From positions 1 to 64,000 of the forward strand of contig NZ_JACDOH010000007.1 in assembly GCF_017656155.1 (NCBI RefSeq): a stretch of DNA of 64,000 nt, read 5' to 3'. The position numbers and the translations under genes were made by a program. Source of the stretch: Thermosyntropha sp. Its GTDB lineage: Bacteria > Bacillota > Syntrophomonadia > Syntrophomonadales > Syntrophomonadaceae. The notes beneath the pieces are model-generated. The model was not told the DNA's origin, ran no database searches, and worked only from the letters and a program-made list of their open reading frames with translations. Of the stretch, positions 47,033-55,643 are shown one piece after another. Position 1 is the stretch's first letter, and the number at the start of each line of letters is the position of its first letter.

Positions 47033-47763
47033 TTTACTTCTCCTTTTTTAAGTTTTTTTAGTATAAGCTCATACATAAGATTATCCTCCAAAACCTTCCC
47101 AGCCGCATTTTGCTCAGCTTCTTTTTTGCTGCCGCCTTCTCCCGTTGCAATGAGCTCTCCCCGGAAAAATACCCCTGCCACAAAACTCTTATTATGAGCA
47201 GGACCGCTCTCACTTATAATCCTGTAAGTAACATTTTCACTGGTGTGTTCCTGCACTATCTCCTGCAGGCGCGACTTATAGTCATAATAATCACCACTGG
47301 CACTCTCTTTTATACAATCTTCCAGATGCAGCAGAATAAAATCCCTGGCTGCTTCACAGCCTTGATCCAAATATATAGCACCTATAACCGCTTCTACTGC
47401 ATCTGCAAGGATAGATTTTCTCTGCCTGCCGCCTGATATTTCTTCACCTTTGCCTAGCAAAAGATACTCACCCAGATTAAGTTTTTGAGCTACTTTGAAT
47501 AAAGACTTCTCACATACTACTTTAGCCCTTATCTTAGTTAAATCTCCCTCTGGCTTATCTTTATAATGTCTGTAAATATAATCAGCTACAATAAAATTCA
47601 AGACTGCATCTCCCAGGAACTCTAAACGCTGATTGTTAACCCGGTTATTTCTTTCCTGGGAATAGGATGGATGGGCTAAAGCCATGGACATCAGCTCAGG
47701 ATTTTTAAAGCTAAGGTTGTTATCTTTCAAAAATCTGGCGGCAGCATCCCGGGTATTAGGCAT
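47029..47763 (-). CDS. rnc: Ribonuclease III
   Basis: Double-strand-specific RNase for rRNA and mRNA processing. The signature QRLEFLGDAVLNFIVADYIY near residue 43 contains the metal-binding acidic residues; ADAVEAVIGAIYLDQG near 120 gives the second set. A double-stranded RNA-binding domain covers about 160-235 (SRLQEIVQEHTSENVTYR; ATGEGGSKKEAEQNAA). 244 residues. Overlaps the acpP stop by 8 bases. Confidence 0.96.
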   Translation of the reverse strand: MPNTRDAAARFLKDNNLSFKNPELMSMALAHPSYSQERNNRVNNQRLEFLGDAVLNFIVADYIYRHYKDKPEGDLTKIRAKVVCEKSLFKVAQKLNLGEYLLLGKGEEISGGRQRKSILADAVEAVIGAIYLDQGCEAARDFILLHLEDCIKESASGDYYDYKSRLQEIVQEHTSENVTYRIISESGPAHNKSFVAGVFFRGELIATGEGGSKKEAEQNAAGKVLEDNLMYELILKKLKKGEVN

Positions 47764-48004
47764 GCTTCACCTGCTGAAGATAATCATATAAAGCAGCTAC
47801 AAGAGAGCCCATGGTAGGGTAATTGTCCAGATCTTCTTCCGGAAACTCAATATCATACACATCTTCCAAAGCCATAATCATTTCTACAATATCAATTGAG
47901 TCTGCATTAATTTCTTCAAAAGCAGTATCCATAGTTATCAGGTCTTCTTCAATTCCCAGTTGTTCAGCCAAAAATTTTCTTGCCAGCTCAAAAAATTCCT
48001 GCAT
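47756..48004 (-). CDS. acpP: Acyl carrier protein
   Basis: Carries growing fatty acids on a 4'-phosphopantetheine. The attachment Ser is in NADSIDIVEMIMALED near residue 36 (the more usual form is DSLD). Acidic, 82 residues, ending in YLQQVKHA. Lies between plsX and rnc; the fab genes that often sit between plsX and acpP are missing here. Confidence 0.93.
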   Translation of the reverse strand: MQEFFELARKFLAEQLGIEEDLITMDTAFEEINADSIDIVEMIMALEDVYDIEFPEEDLDNYPTMGSLVAALYDYLQQVKHA

Positions 48005-48027
48005 ATCTCCTTACCTCCCGTCCTGAC

Positions 48028-48984
48028 TTACTTTAAAAAAGTTAAAGCCTCCACCTGCTTTCTTACAATATCATTCTTTATACAATCACAGGCTACACAT
48101 AAACCGTTATAAACTGCCTCTCGGTTAGAGCTGCCGTGGCACACAATACTGATTCCGTTTACTCCCAAAAGAGGTGCCCCTCCTATACTAGTATAATCCA
48201 TTTTACTGAAAAATGTGGGGAGTTTTCCTATTTCTTTTACGACATTTCGTGCCAGAAAAACTGATAATCCTTCAACAGTTTTCAATACTATATTACCGGT
48301 AAAACCATCGCATACAATAACATCTGCTTTCGCATCAAAAATATATCTTCCCTCTATATTGCCTGTAAAATTTAAGCCTTCATTTTCTTTGAGAAGATTG
48401 TGAGCTTCAACATAAAGACTGCTGCCTTTAGTTTCTTCTTCTCCGTTATTAAGCAAAGCAACCCGTGGATTTTCTATCCCCATAACCACCTGTGCGTAAA
48501 CTTTTCCCAATAAGGCAAACTGTACAAGCTGACGTGGCCGACAATCTATATTGGCACCCGCATCAATTAAAATCGTATTTTTTCCTTCCTGATTCGGGAT
48601 AAATGTTGCAATCGGAGGTCTTTCTATATTTTCCATCCGGCCCAAGATAAATACAGCTGCTGCCATCTGCGCACCTGTACTGCCACAGGATAAAACCGCA
48701 TCAGCCTTCCCTTCTCTTACCATCTTGGTGGCTACTACTATTGAGGCATTCTTTTTTTTGCGCAGTGCAGTAGCAGGAGATTCATCCATTCCAATGACTT
48801 CAGTAGCATTGACAATCTCCACCAAGCCAGGTTCATAATTATGTTGTGCAAGTTCTTGCTTTAAAATTTCCTCTTTTCCTACTAAAACAACTTTAGTCTT
48901 TTCTTTCTGGGCAAACAGAACAGCACCAGCCACAACTTCCCGGGGAGCATAATCTCCGCCCATGGCATCAACTGCAATTTTCAT
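48028..48984 (-). CDS. plsX: Phosphate acyltransferase PlsX
   Basis: Makes acyl-phosphate from acyl-ACP for phospholipid synthesis. KIAVDAMGGDYAP at the start, ALLNNGEEETKGS near 180, FTGNIEGRYIF and CDGFTGNIVLKT near 230 are typical. 318 residues from the ATG at 48984, after AAGGAGGATGTTAAA; the frame extends upstream into a hairpin and is not used. Upstream is rpmF, downstream acpP. Confidence 0.95.
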   Translation of the reverse strand: MKIAVDAMGGDYAPREVVAGAVLFAQKEKTKVVLVGKEEILKQELAQHNYEPGLVEIVNATEVIGMDESPATALRKKKNASIVVATKMVREGKADAVLSCGSTGAQMAAAVFILGRMENIERPPIATFIPNQEGKNTILIDAGANIDCRPRQLVQFALLGKVYAQVVMGIENPRVALLNNGEEETKGSSLYVEAHNLLKENEGLNFTGNIEGRYIFDAKADVIVCDGFTGNIVLKTVEGLSVFLARNVVKEIGKLPTFFSKMDYTSIGGAPLLGVNGISIVCHGSSNREAVYNGLCVACDCIKNDIVRKQVEALTFLK

Positions 48985-49005
48985 TTTAACATCCTCCTTA
49001 AAAAC

Positions 49006-49052
49006 AAAAAGTAAGCCTTGAGTCTTTATATAAAGACCCCAACTTACTTTTT
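49006..49052 (-). promoter_or_regulatory. Compound hairpin between rpmF and plsX
   Basis: An outer stem AAAAAGTAAG/CTTACTTTTT (49043-49052 with 49006-49015) encloses an inner perfect palindrome GTCTTTATATAAAGAC. On the minus strand it ends with TTTTTGTTTTT, so it may work as a terminator or attenuator. No FapR-like operator is visible. Confidence 0.55.
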
Positions 49053-49074
49053 GACCAGTATAAATCAAGCATCA

Positions 49075-49245
49075 TTACATAACATTTTTTCCTTTATAAT
49101 ATCCACAATTCAAACAAGCCCGGTGAGGCAGTTTAAGTTCATGACATTGAGGACATTCAACAAGTGCGGTCTTTTCTATCTTTCTCCACTCAGAACGCCG
49201 CTTATTTTTACGGGAATGTGACTGTTTTCTTTTAGGTACACCCAT
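49075..49245 (-). CDS. rpmF: Ribosomal protein L32
   Basis: A 56-residue 50S protein. The N-terminus MGVPKRKQSHSRKNKRR is highly basic and typical; the zinc-ribbon Cys pairs are CPQC and CLNC, so this is the zinc-binding form. ATG at 49245 after AAGGAGGTTTAACCC. Lies 17 bases after yceD, the usual yceD-rpmF-plsX order. Confidence 0.95.
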   Translation of the reverse strand: MGVPKRKQSHSRKNKRRSEWRKIEKTALVECPQCHELKLPHRACLNCGYYKGKNVM

Positions 49246-49262
49246 GGGTTAAACCTCCTTCC

Positions 49263-49766
49263 CTATCTTATTAATTGTTTTAACTTTTCCCACCTGGGAT
49301 CAATATTTTGCTCCTGACATCTGCAGGCTCCAGTATTTAAATCAGCCCCACAAAAAGGACATAATCCCCGACAATCTTCTTTACACAACGGCTGAAGAGG
49401 CAATGAAAGCATAACTTCTTCTTCTAAATAAGTAGTTATATCTACTTCATCACCCGTAAAAAAAACAACATTTTCTTCAGTAAATTCACCTTGCAAACCC
49501 TTTTCGACAATATTAAAATATAAATCAATATCTACCGGAAACTCAGATTCCTTAAGGCAACGTGAACACTCGAGAATTACTTTAGCTTTAAGTTTCCCTT
49601 TAGCTAAAAACATTTCCCCAGTGTTCTCTACTTCCAAATAGACTTCAGCTGGAGCAGAAAACTTGCCTTTAAAATCAGAAAGAATTTCATCCCTTAACCA
49701 GGCGTTAAAACTGTACTCTTCAGCTACCGCTATTTTCTGCTTCAAATTTTTCAAATACAGCTTCAT
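49263..49766 (-). CDS. yceD: YceD/DUF177 family protein
   Basis: DUF177 protein, almost always encoded before rpmF; plant and bacterial members have been linked to 23S rRNA accumulation. The C-terminal part has two Cys pairs that may bind zinc (CSRCLKE; CKEDCRGLCPFCGADLNTG). 167 residues from the ATG at 49766; an ATG three codons earlier is too close to the GGGG site. First gene of yceD-rpmF-plsX-acpP-rnc-radical SAM. Confidence 0.9.
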   Translation of the reverse strand: MKLYLKNLKQKIAVAEEYSFNAWLRDEILSDFKGKFSAPAEVYLEVENTGEMFLAKGKLKAKVILECSRCLKESEFPVDIDLYFNIVEKGLQGEFTEENVVFFTGDEVDITTYLEEEVMLSLPLQPLCKEDCRGLCPFCGADLNTGACRCQEQNIDPRWEKLKQLIR

Positions 49767-49795
49767 AACATACACCCCATAAAAACACCAGAATA

Positions 49796-49825
49796 ATTAT
49801 AGTCTTCCGTTAAGGTTATTGTCAA
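49796..49825 (-). promoter_or_regulatory. Strong sigma-A promoter of the yceD-rpmF-plsX operon
   Basis: Perfect TTGACA (49820-49825) and perfect TATAAT (49796-49801) with an 18-base spacer on the minus strand, 30 bases before the yceD ATG. Confidence 0.85.
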
Positions 49826-49943
49826 TAAAAGCATGGTCAATTACAAAAAATTTTAAAACCTGCTTTAATCCAGGATTAATATCAGTCGGTAAATTTATAT
49901 TATGTAACATACTAGCATAAAAAAATAAGAACAGCAAATCAGA

Positions 49944-49973
49944 CCAAAAAATAAAGCAGGGGAATCCCCTGCT
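49944..49973 (-). terminator. Terminator after ackA
   Basis: Minus-strand stem AGCAGGGGA/TCCCCTGCT followed by TTATTTTTT, 19 bases beyond the ackA stop. The 120 bases between it and the yceD promoter show nothing else. Confidence 0.85.
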
Positions 49974-49991
49974 AAAATTTATTCAATTTTA

Positions 49992-51191
49992 TTATTTTCC
50001 CTGAGCAAGTCTGTAAGTATCTCTTGCTATAACCAGTTCTTCGTTAGTCGGAATAACGAAAATTCTTACCTTGGAATCTTCAGCGGCTACATCTACTTCT
50101 TTGCCTCTTACCTTGTTCTTTTCTGGATCTATCTTAATTCCTAGGTAATCCAAATCTTTACATATATTTTCTCTTACATCATAGCCGTTTTCGCCTACGC
50201 CAGCGGTAAATACTAAACAGTCACAGCCATTTAACTTAGCAATATAATTTCCAATATAACCTTTTACACGATTATAGTAAACTTCCAAAGCAATTTTAGC
50301 CCTTTCATTGCCAGATTTAGCAGCTTCTAATATATCCCTTAAGTCATTGGATACCCCGGAAAGCCCTAACATACCACATTTTTTATTAAAGTAGTTATTA
50401 GCCTCCTGAGTATTCATGCCCAATTTTTCCATAAGAAAAAATACTATGGCAGGGTCAATGTCTCCAGAACGGGTCCCCATTACTAATCCCTCAAGAGGAG
50501 TAAAGCCCATACTGGTATCTACTACTCTACCATTCTTTATAGCGGCCATGCTGGCACCATTACCCAGGTGCAGAGTTACTATCTTACATTCTTCATAAGG
50601 TTTGCCCAGCATCTCAGCTGCCCTATGAGATACATAATAGTGAGAAGTTCCATGGAATCCATATCTTCTTACATGATATTTTTCATATACTTCATAAGGA
50701 AGTGCATATAAGAAATTTGCAGGATCCATCGTCTGATGAAAAGCGGTGTCAAATACTGCAACATGAGGAACATTTGGCATAAGAGCTTGACAAGCCTCTA
50801 TTCCCATCAAGTTAGGCGGATTGTGTAAAGGAGCTATATCAAAGCAATCTTTAATGACTTTTTTAACATGGTCATCAATAACTACTGATTCTGCGAAGTT
50901 TTCTCCTCCATGTACAACCCGGTGTCCTACAGCTCCTATTTCATCCATGCTCTTTATTACACCATATTCTTCATTGGTTAAAACCTCTAAAACCAATTTC
51001 ATACCTGCAGTATGATCCGGCAAATCTCTCTTTATAACTACTTCATCCTTGCCAGCAGGTTTGTGTTCCAGAGTAGTCCCGGGAATTCCTACCCTGTCAA
51101 CTAATCCCTTAGCTAAAACATTTTCATTAGTCATATCAAAAACCTGATATTTTATAGATGAACTGCCTGCATTAACTACTAAAACCTTCAT
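49992..51191 (-). CDS. ackA: Acetate kinase
   Basis: Interconverts acetyl phosphate plus ADP with acetate plus ATP. VLVVNAGSSSIKYQ at the start, HRVVHGGENF near 88, RRYGFHGTSHYYVS near 172, TLHLGNGASM near 203 and FTAGVGENG near 325 are all typical of the ASKHA kinase. 399 residues. Follows pta by 38 bases; together they give ATP by substrate-level phosphorylation. Confidence 0.97.
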   Translation of the reverse strand: MKVLVVNAGSSSIKYQVFDMTNENVLAKGLVDRVGIPGTTLEHKPAGKDEVVIKRDLPDHTAGMKLVLEVLTNEEYGVIKSMDEIGAVGHRVVHGGENFAESVVIDDHVKKVIKDCFDIAPLHNPPNLMGIEACQALMPNVPHVAVFDTAFHQTMDPANFLYALPYEVYEKYHVRRYGFHGTSHYYVSHRAAEMLGKPYEECKIVTLHLGNGASMAAIKNGRVVDTSMGFTPLEGLVMGTRSGDIDPAIVFFLMEKLGMNTQEANNYFNKKCGMLGLSGVSNDLRDILEAAKSGNERAKIALEVYYNRVKGYIGNYIAKLNGCDCLVFTAGVGENGYDVRENICKDLDYLGIKIDPEKNKVRGKEVDVAAEDSKVRIFVIPTNEELVIARDTYRLAQGK

Positions 51192-51229
51192 TTATAAATA
51201 TACCTCCTTAAAAATTCATACTTCATAAT

Positions 51230-52222
51230 TTAAGCTCTCACTGCAGTCATAGCTACAACATTGACAATGTCCTCTACGCTGCAGCCGCGTGAAAGGTCAT
51301 TAACTGGTTTAGCCATTCCCTGCAGAATAGGTCCAATAGCTTCAGCCTTAGCCAGTCTCTGAACCAGCTTATAGCCAATATTTCCAGCCTGAAGATCAGG
51401 GAATATAAGAATGTTGCACTGACCGGCCACTGGACTTCCGGGAGCTTTTGATGCACCTACCTTAGGAACTAAAGCAGCATCAGCCTGCAGTTCGCCGTCA
51501 ATCTTAAGCTCAGGGAATTTTTCCTTGGCAATGGCAGTAGCCTTAGCAACCTTTTCAACTACTTCATGGCTGGCGCTACCCTTGGTAGAGAAGGAAAGCA
51601 TACCAATCTTAGGATCGTCAATATCACAAAGCTCAACGGCCGTATTTACTGAAGCTTTAGCAAAGTCAGCCAGCTGTTCAGCTGTCGGAACCGGAGTTAC
51701 AGCACAGTCAGCAAAAACAAAAATGCCATTATGACCATATTCACAGTCAGGAACAATCATAATAAATGCTCCAGAAACAGCCGAAATGCCGGGTTGGGTT
51801 TTAATAATCTGCAGAGCTGGCCGCAGAACATTTCCGGTAGTATTTTCAGCACCTGCTACCTCACCATCAGCCTGTCCCATTTTCACCATCATAGAGGCAA
51901 AGTATAAAGGATTAAGCATGGATTCTTTAGCCTTGTCAAGGTCTACCCCTTTGTTCTTGCGCATTTCATAGAATGCCTGAACATAATCGTCAAAATAAGG
52001 TGTTTTTACAGGGTTAACAATTTCTGCGCCCGAAATATCAGCTCCGATCTTGCTGGCCAAACCTCTAATTTCACCTTCATCCCCCAAGAGTATAGGTCTG
52101 GCAATTTTGTTGTCAACAATAGGCTTAATCGCCTGTAAAGTGCGTTCTTCCAAACCTTCAGGAAGAACAATGGTTTTCTGTTTTTGAGCCGCCTTTTCTC
52201 TGATTTGAGCCAATAAACTCAT
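51230..52222 (-). CDS. pta: Phosphate acetyltransferase
   Basis: Interconverts acetyl-CoA and acetyl phosphate. Short (330-residue) Pta type without the N-terminal extension. KTIVLPEGLEERTLQA near 14, FSTKGSASHEVVEKV near 220, and GQCNILIFPDLQAGNIGYK near 275. ATG at 52222 lies 8 bases after GGGAGG; an upstream frame to 52276 lacks a site and crosses an inverted repeat. Upstream of ackA. Confidence 0.95.
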   Translation of the reverse strand: MSLLAQIREKAAQKQKTIVLPEGLEERTLQAIKPIVDNKIARPILLGDEGEIRGLASKIGADISGAEIVNPVKTPYFDDYVQAFYEMRKNKGVDLDKAKESMLNPLYFASMMVKMGQADGEVAGAENTTGNVLRPALQIIKTQPGISAVSGAFIMIVPDCEYGHNGIFVFADCAVTPVPTAEQLADFAKASVNTAVELCDIDDPKIGMLSFSTKGSASHEVVEKVAKATAIAKEKFPELKIDGELQADAALVPKVGASKAPGSPVAGQCNILIFPDLQAGNIGYKLVQRLAKAEAIGPILQGMAKPVNDLSRGCSVEDIVNVVAMTAVRA

Positions 52223-52254
52223 GTCTTCAACCTCCCTTATTTTGCCCTCACCGA

Positions 52255-52270
52255 AACATGTACACATGTT
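52255..52270. promoter_or_regulatory. Inverted repeat between pta and tmcAL
   Basis: AACATGT-AC-ACATGTT, a perfect 7-2-7 repeat about 33 bases upstream of the pta ATG. On the minus strand a weak TTGCCA-N17-GATAAA promoter would start just before it, so it could be an operator for pta-ackA. The binding protein is not known. Confidence 0.45.
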
Positions 52271-52350
52271 CCACAACTTATTTTATCATAAATAATGAAA
52301 TTAGTGGCAATATTTATATAACCTATAAATACTGCAAGCGAGGTAGAAAA

Positions 52351-53592
52351 ATGTCAGTTTTAGGCGTAGTTGCTGAATATAATCCTTTTCACAACGGACA
52401 TCTTTATCTTTTAGAAGAAGCCAAAAAAAAGCATAATTTTGAAGGTATTGTGTGTGCCATGAGCGGAAACTTTCTGCAGCGTGGCGAACCGGCCCTTTTG
52501 AATAAATGGGCCCGTGCCCGCATGGCATTAGAAGGAGGCGCTGACTTAATAATCGAGCTGCCATTCTGCTTTGCAGTAAGAAGTGCCTACTATTTTGCCA
52601 GCGGCGGAACACAGCTTTTAGCTAAAACAGGAATAGTAACCCATATTGGTTTTGGCAGTGAAAGCGGTGACTTCCAGAAACTTGACACCTTAGCCGAATA
52701 CTGGCTGGAAGAAAGCTCGGAATTTAAAAAAAAGCTTAAACATTACTTGGATAAAGGCTTTAATTTCCCTGCCGCACGCGCAAGAGCTTTAGAGGATGTG
52801 GCAGAAGAAAAAATCTCTAAAGATTTTATCAAAAATCCCAATGATATACTAGGGGTAGAATACCTGCGCAATATAAAAGAAAAAAATCTCCCCTTAAATC
52901 CTATAGTCATAAAGCGTACCGGCAGCGGCTATCACAGTATAAAAATGGGGAAAATATCCAGCGCCACTGCTATACGTCATGCGCTTAAAAATAATACTTA
53001 CATAGAAACAATAAAAGAAGCCCTGCCCGCAACAAGTTTTAAAATATTAGCAGAAGAAACAGAAAAAGGATATGCCCCTGTATTTGAAGAAGAATTAGGG
53101 ACCCTCATCCTATTCAAGCTGCGCACCATGTCGGAAGAAAAATTAAGCCAGATATATGAAATAAAAGAAGGCCTGGAAGCAAGATTTTACAATGCCGCTT
53201 TTAAAAGCTCTGACATAGAAGAACTGCGTCAAAACATAAAAACTAAACGCTACAGCATGACCCGCATAAACCGCAGCCTTCTTTACGCATTATTGGACTT
53301 TACTTATGATAAAGCCCAATTGTTCGATGAACATGGCCCCCAATACATCAGGGTATTAGGCTTTTCCGAAACAGGACAGAAACTCCTCAAAAAAATAAAA
53401 AAAACTTCGTCCCTGCGTATAATAAACCGTGGCAGCGAAGTAAAACAGGCATTAGAAAAAGATCCCAACCCTGTTTTAAGAGAGATGTTAAGCCTTGATG
53501 TCAAAGCCGGTAATATATACAGTCTGCTTTATCCATCAACAGATGTTCGCAAAGGAGGTCAGGACTTTACAACTTCGCCGGTAATAATTTAA
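52351..53592 (+). CDS. tmcAL: tRNA(Met) cytidine acetate ligase
   Basis: YlbM family enzyme that uses acetate and ATP to make N4-acetylcytidine at the wobble position of elongator tRNA-Met. VVAEYNPFHNGHLYLLEEAK at the start carries the nucleotidyltransferase HxGH-like motif; ALLNKWARARMALEGGADL near residue 46 and IKMGKISSATAIRHAL near 190 (SSTxIR-like) follow. 413 residues from the ATG at 52351, after GAGGTAGAAAA. Its acetate substrate is the ackA product, but the genes are divergent. The stop overlaps that of the patatin gene. Confidence 0.9.
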   Translation: MSVLGVVAEYNPFHNGHLYLLEEAKKKHNFEGIVCAMSGNFLQRGEPALLNKWARARMALEGGADLIIELPFCFAVRSAYYFASGGTQLLAKTGIVTHIGFGSESGDFQKLDTLAEYWLEESSEFKKKLKHYLDKGFNFPAARARALEDVAEEKISKDFIKNPNDILGVEYLRNIKEKNLPLNPIVIKRTGSGYHSIKMGKISSATAIRHALKNNTYIETIKEALPATSFKILAEETEKGYAPVFEEELGTLILFKLRTMSEEKLSQIYEIKEGLEARFYNAAFKSSDIEELRQNIKTKRYSMTRINRSLLYALLDFTYDKAQLFDEHGPQYIRVLGFSETGQKLLKKIKKTSSLRIINRGSEVKQALEKDPNPVLREMLSLDVKAGNIYSLLYPSTDVRKGGQDFTTSPVII

Positions 53593-54368
53593 ATCATCTT
53601 AATTTTTTCTTTTATTATTTCCAATTTTTTCTTTGCTTCCTCGCGCCCCAAAGCGATAATCTCATCTGCTTTATCAAAATCGCGGGAAGAAAATCTTCCA
53701 ACTTTAGGTTGAAGCACAATATCCGCCTCAGAAGAAGACAAATCAAAATGAAGCTTTTGCATAATATCAAGCGAAGTCAAAATAACATCCAGAGCATTTT
53801 TTATCTCTATCTGTCTATCCGGTCCAAAAGTGACATCAACTGCAATAACCACATCAGCGCCTTTTTCCCGGGCTACATCAACCGGCAGCCGGTCAATAAC
53901 CGCCCCATCTACCAAAACCATATCATCACGCCTCACCGGATTAAAAATACCGGGAATAGATATGCTGGCCCTTATGGCTTCTGCTACACTTCCTTCTTCC
54001 AAAACTACCCTCTGTCCTGACAATAAATCAGTCGCTACTACCGATAGAGGAATAGCAAGCTCGCTGAAATCCTTTTTCTTGGTCAGAAGCCTTAAAACTT
54101 CTACAATCCGCTTACCTGCCATAAAACCCAAACGCGGAACATGTATATCATAAAAAATACTCGTATCAATCTGGCAAACCGTTTTTTCCAGCATCCTCAG
54201 ATCAGTGCCGGATGCATAAATGCCTCCAATCATAGCCCCCATACTGCTTCCTACGATAAAATCAAAGGGAATGTTATTCTCTTCTAAAACCTGCAAAACC
54301 CCTATATGAGCATAGCCTCTGGCACTTCCTGCGCCTAAAACCAGGCCTATTTTAGGAGATTTATCCAT
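53589..54368 (-). CDS. Patatin-like phospholipase family protein (RssA-like)
   Basis: 259-residue serine hydrolase with Ser-Asp dyad: GLVLGAGSARGYAHIGVL near residue 8 (oxyanion hole), the nucleophile in VGSSMGAMIGG near 39, and DGAVIDRLPVDVA near 155. No signal peptide, so it probably acts on cytoplasmic membrane lipids. The substrate is unknown. Convergent with tmcAL, the two stop codons overlapping at TTAA, with no terminator between. Confidence 0.9.
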   Translation of the reverse strand: MDKSPKIGLVLGAGSARGYAHIGVLQVLEENNIPFDFIVGSSMGAMIGGIYASGTDLRMLEKTVCQIDTSIFYDIHVPRLGFMAGKRIVEVLRLLTKKKDFSELAIPLSVVATDLLSGQRVVLEEGSVAEAIRASISIPGIFNPVRRDDMVLVDGAVIDRLPVDVAREKGADVVIAVDVTFGPDRQIEIKNALDVILTSLDIMQKLHFDLSSSEADIVLQPKVGRFSSRDFDKADEIIALGREEAKKKLEIIKEKIKMI

Positions 54369-54458
54369 ATAATTCCTCCCGTATTTTAATTAAAGCTTGT
54401 TTCTAATCAGCAAACAAATCTCATATATTTTTTAAAACCCCTTCGGGAGAGTTCTTTA

Positions 54459-55643
54459 ATGACACCTTTTTCACGTATGTTTTTTACATTTATAATTATA
54501 ATTTTTACCTTTTTCATGATCATTAACCCTCAAGAAACCGTAAAAGCATCAGCCGACGGATTCAAATTATGGTATTCAGTTCTCCTCCCTGCTCTGCTGC
54601 CTTTTTTTATAGCGGCCGAACTTCTTGTCAGCCTTAAATTCACCAATTTTTTAAGCCTTATTTTAGAGCCGGTAATGCGTCCTCTTTTCAGGCTTCCCGG
54701 AAGTAGCGCCTTAGTAATAGTAATGGGTTTTACCTCCGGATTTCCCGTCGGAGCTATTTTAAGCAAAAAACTTTATGATAGCAAAATGCTTACAGAAGAA
54801 GAAACGGAACGTCTGGTGTCATTTACCAACAACTCTAGTCCCCTTTTCATAATAGGTGCAATAGGAGTAGGAATGTTAAGTGCGCCAATATTAGGATATC
54901 TTCTAGCCTTTTCCCACTATGCCGCCAATCTGCTGGTAGGTTTGGTATTAAAATTCAAAGCTCCTCTTCCGTTAAAAACAGCAGCACCTCCCGCCCTTAG
55001 ATTTAACGAAGCCTTAAAAACAATTTCCGAAATTCCCTCTCACGGAATAGGCCGCCTGGTAGGAGATGCTGTCCAAAACAGTATCAACAATATTTTAACC
55101 ATCGCCGGTTTTATAATTATTTTTTCAGTCTTTACACGTATGCTCATAATATGGGGTATCATGGACATCTTTGCCCATTCTATAGTTAAAATCCTGTCTT
55201 TTACAGGTTTAAACTACCATGCTGCATACGGCATAGGCATAGGCATATTTGAAATCACTCTGGGAACTAAGACTGTTGCAGCATCTAACATCGACATAAT
55301 ATCCCAATTAATCATAATAAGCATTTTGCTTTCATTCAGCGGTCTCTCAATTATTGCACAGGTAATGAGTGCAGTTGCCGGAACTAAAGTTCGCCTTGCT
55401 TTTTACCTTAAAGCCCGGTTTATGCAAATGCTTTTTTCTGCATTATTTACTTATACAGGCTATATCTGGCTTGCATCCCATTCAAATCCGGTAGCTTCTT
55501 TTTCCTTTCCTTCTTATAAAATCCTGTATTCTTTCGACGCTTTCAGATTATCGATCAACTGTCTGATAACAGGTTCAGTTATAATCGCCCTGCTTATGCT
55601 GATAAGTCTTATAAAAGAAATAAACCTTAAAACTAAAACTTAA
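54459..55643 (+). CDS. ylbJ: Sporulation integral membrane protein YlbJ
   Basis: 394 residues with about eight to ten hydrophobic segments, of the YlbJ family, which in Bacillus is made in the mother cell and is needed for heat-resistant spores. ADGFKLWYSVLLPALLPFF near residue 33 and GFTSGFPVGAILSKKLYD near 90, SFTNNSSPLFIIGAIGVGML near 122 and GIGIFEITLGTKTVA near 262 are Gate-like (nucleoside-gate) repeats. ATG after CGGGAG. Divergent from the patatin gene; its stop is one base from the end of the next, convergent gene. Confidence 0.9.
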   Translation: MTPFSRMFFTFIIIIFTFFMIINPQETVKASADGFKLWYSVLLPALLPFFIAAELLVSLKFTNFLSLILEPVMRPLFRLPGSSALVIVMGFTSGFPVGAILSKKLYDSKMLTEEETERLVSFTNNSSPLFIIGAIGVGMLSAPILGYLLAFSHYAANLLVGLVLKFKAPLPLKTAAPPALRFNEALKTISEIPSHGIGRLVGDAVQNSINNILTIAGFIIIFSVFTRMLIIWGIMDIFAHSIVKILSFTGLNYHAAYGIGIGIFEITLGTKTVAASNIDIISQLIIISILLSFSGLSIIAQVMSAVAGTKVRLAFYLKARFMQMLFSALFTYTGYIWLASHSNPVASFSFPSYKILYSFDAFRLSINCLITGSVIIALLMLISLIKEINLKTKT

